A DNA stretch of 6,974 nucleotides, taken from positions 1-6,974 of the forward strand of contig CAZGPW010000068.1 of assembly GCA_964527535.1 (NCBI GenBank), written 5' to 3'. Positions 6,885 to 6,974 of this stretch are shown piece by piece. A model generated the notes under the pieces. That model was given only the letters and a program-made list of their open reading frames with translations, searched no databases and had not been told where the DNA came from. The position numbers and the translations under genes are program-made. Numbering within the stretch: the first letter of the stretch is position 1; the number at the start of each line of letters is the position of its first letter. The stretch comes from JAQIBY01 sp964527535. GTDB taxonomy: Bacteria > Bacteroidota > Bacteroidia > Bacteroidales > ML635J-15.

Positions 6885-6974
6885 CCCCTAATAAATCGGA
6901 CAATTTAATTTACGATTTCAAAAGTAATAAAATTTTTTCATAATATTGCATCAGCAAGGAACGACCGACGGTGA
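6875..6974. mobile_element. Possible end of an IS3-family-like insertion sequence
   Basis: At the point where the second receiver stops matching its family, the sequence reads TGTGGTTTAGCCCC, then TAATAAATCGGACA (6875-6902). It begins with TG, has a CCCC block, and ends in AAATCGGACA. That resembles terminal inverted repeats of the IS3 family (IS150-type, commonly CCCC followed by an A-rich stretch and GGACA). The remaining 72 bases are AT-rich, with no ATG on the + strand and no recognisable transposase on either strand. The opposite TIR, target duplication and transposase are outside the window, so the family and even the insertion itself remain tentative. Confidence 0.4.

Noticed and set aside
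6910..6972. Minus-strand open frame running in from the window edge and ending at 6910
   Set aside because: It has only about 20 codons and no resemblance to a transposase C-terminus that I can recognise, so it was not called as a gene.

Overview
The window is almost entirely one co-directional (+) operon for an NAD(P)-linked, probably electron-bifurcating [FeFe] hydrogenase, together with a signalling module that appears to sense H2 or redox state. The host looks like an anaerobic, fermentative Bacteroidota. The evidence for this is AT-rich DNA, A-rich leaders without recognisable Shine-Dalgarno sequences, a hydC-hydB-hydA order, and the style of the proteins. This host assignment is inference; nothing in the window fixes the taxon.

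Layout. Positions 1-86 are a flank I cannot assign. About 87-536 is HydC (NuoE-like, [2Fe-2S]), whose 5' end lacks a usable start codon. 533-2485 is HydB (NuoF-like, FMN/NAD(H) site, C-terminal 2x[4Fe-4S]). 2504-4228 is HydA, a 574-residue catalytic [FeFe] hydrogenase with all H-cluster cysteines and the complete known proton relay. 4252-6237 is a second [FeFe]-hydrogenase homologue of 661 residues fused to a histidine kinase. It keeps the four H-cluster cysteines but has lost the proton relay, the pattern of sensory (group C/HydS-type) enzymes. 6250-6648 is a stand-alone receiver protein. 6645-6884 is a second receiver that stops abruptly after its phosphoacceptor aspartate, at a sequence resembling an IS3-family terminal inverted repeat (about 6875-6902). 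The last ~70 bases hold no recognisable gene.

How they work together. HydA would exchange electrons with protons/H2 and ferredoxin, and HydB/HydC would couple this to NAD(H). The sensor hydrogenase-kinase would read H2 or redox state at an H-cluster and signal through the adjacent receivers, giving a local feedback loop for the hydrogenase or related fermentation genes. No DNA-binding output domain is present, so the end of the signalling path lies outside the window or was in the truncated second receiver. The H-cluster maturases HydE, HydF and HydG are not here and must be encoded elsewhere.

Both ends look damaged or edge-affected: the first gene lacks its start and the last gene is cut. 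Junctions are tight (ATGA overlaps at 533-536 and 6645-6648, gaps of 12-23 bases elsewhere), so the genes are very likely one transcription unit. No terminator, RNA gene, CRISPR array or origin was seen.
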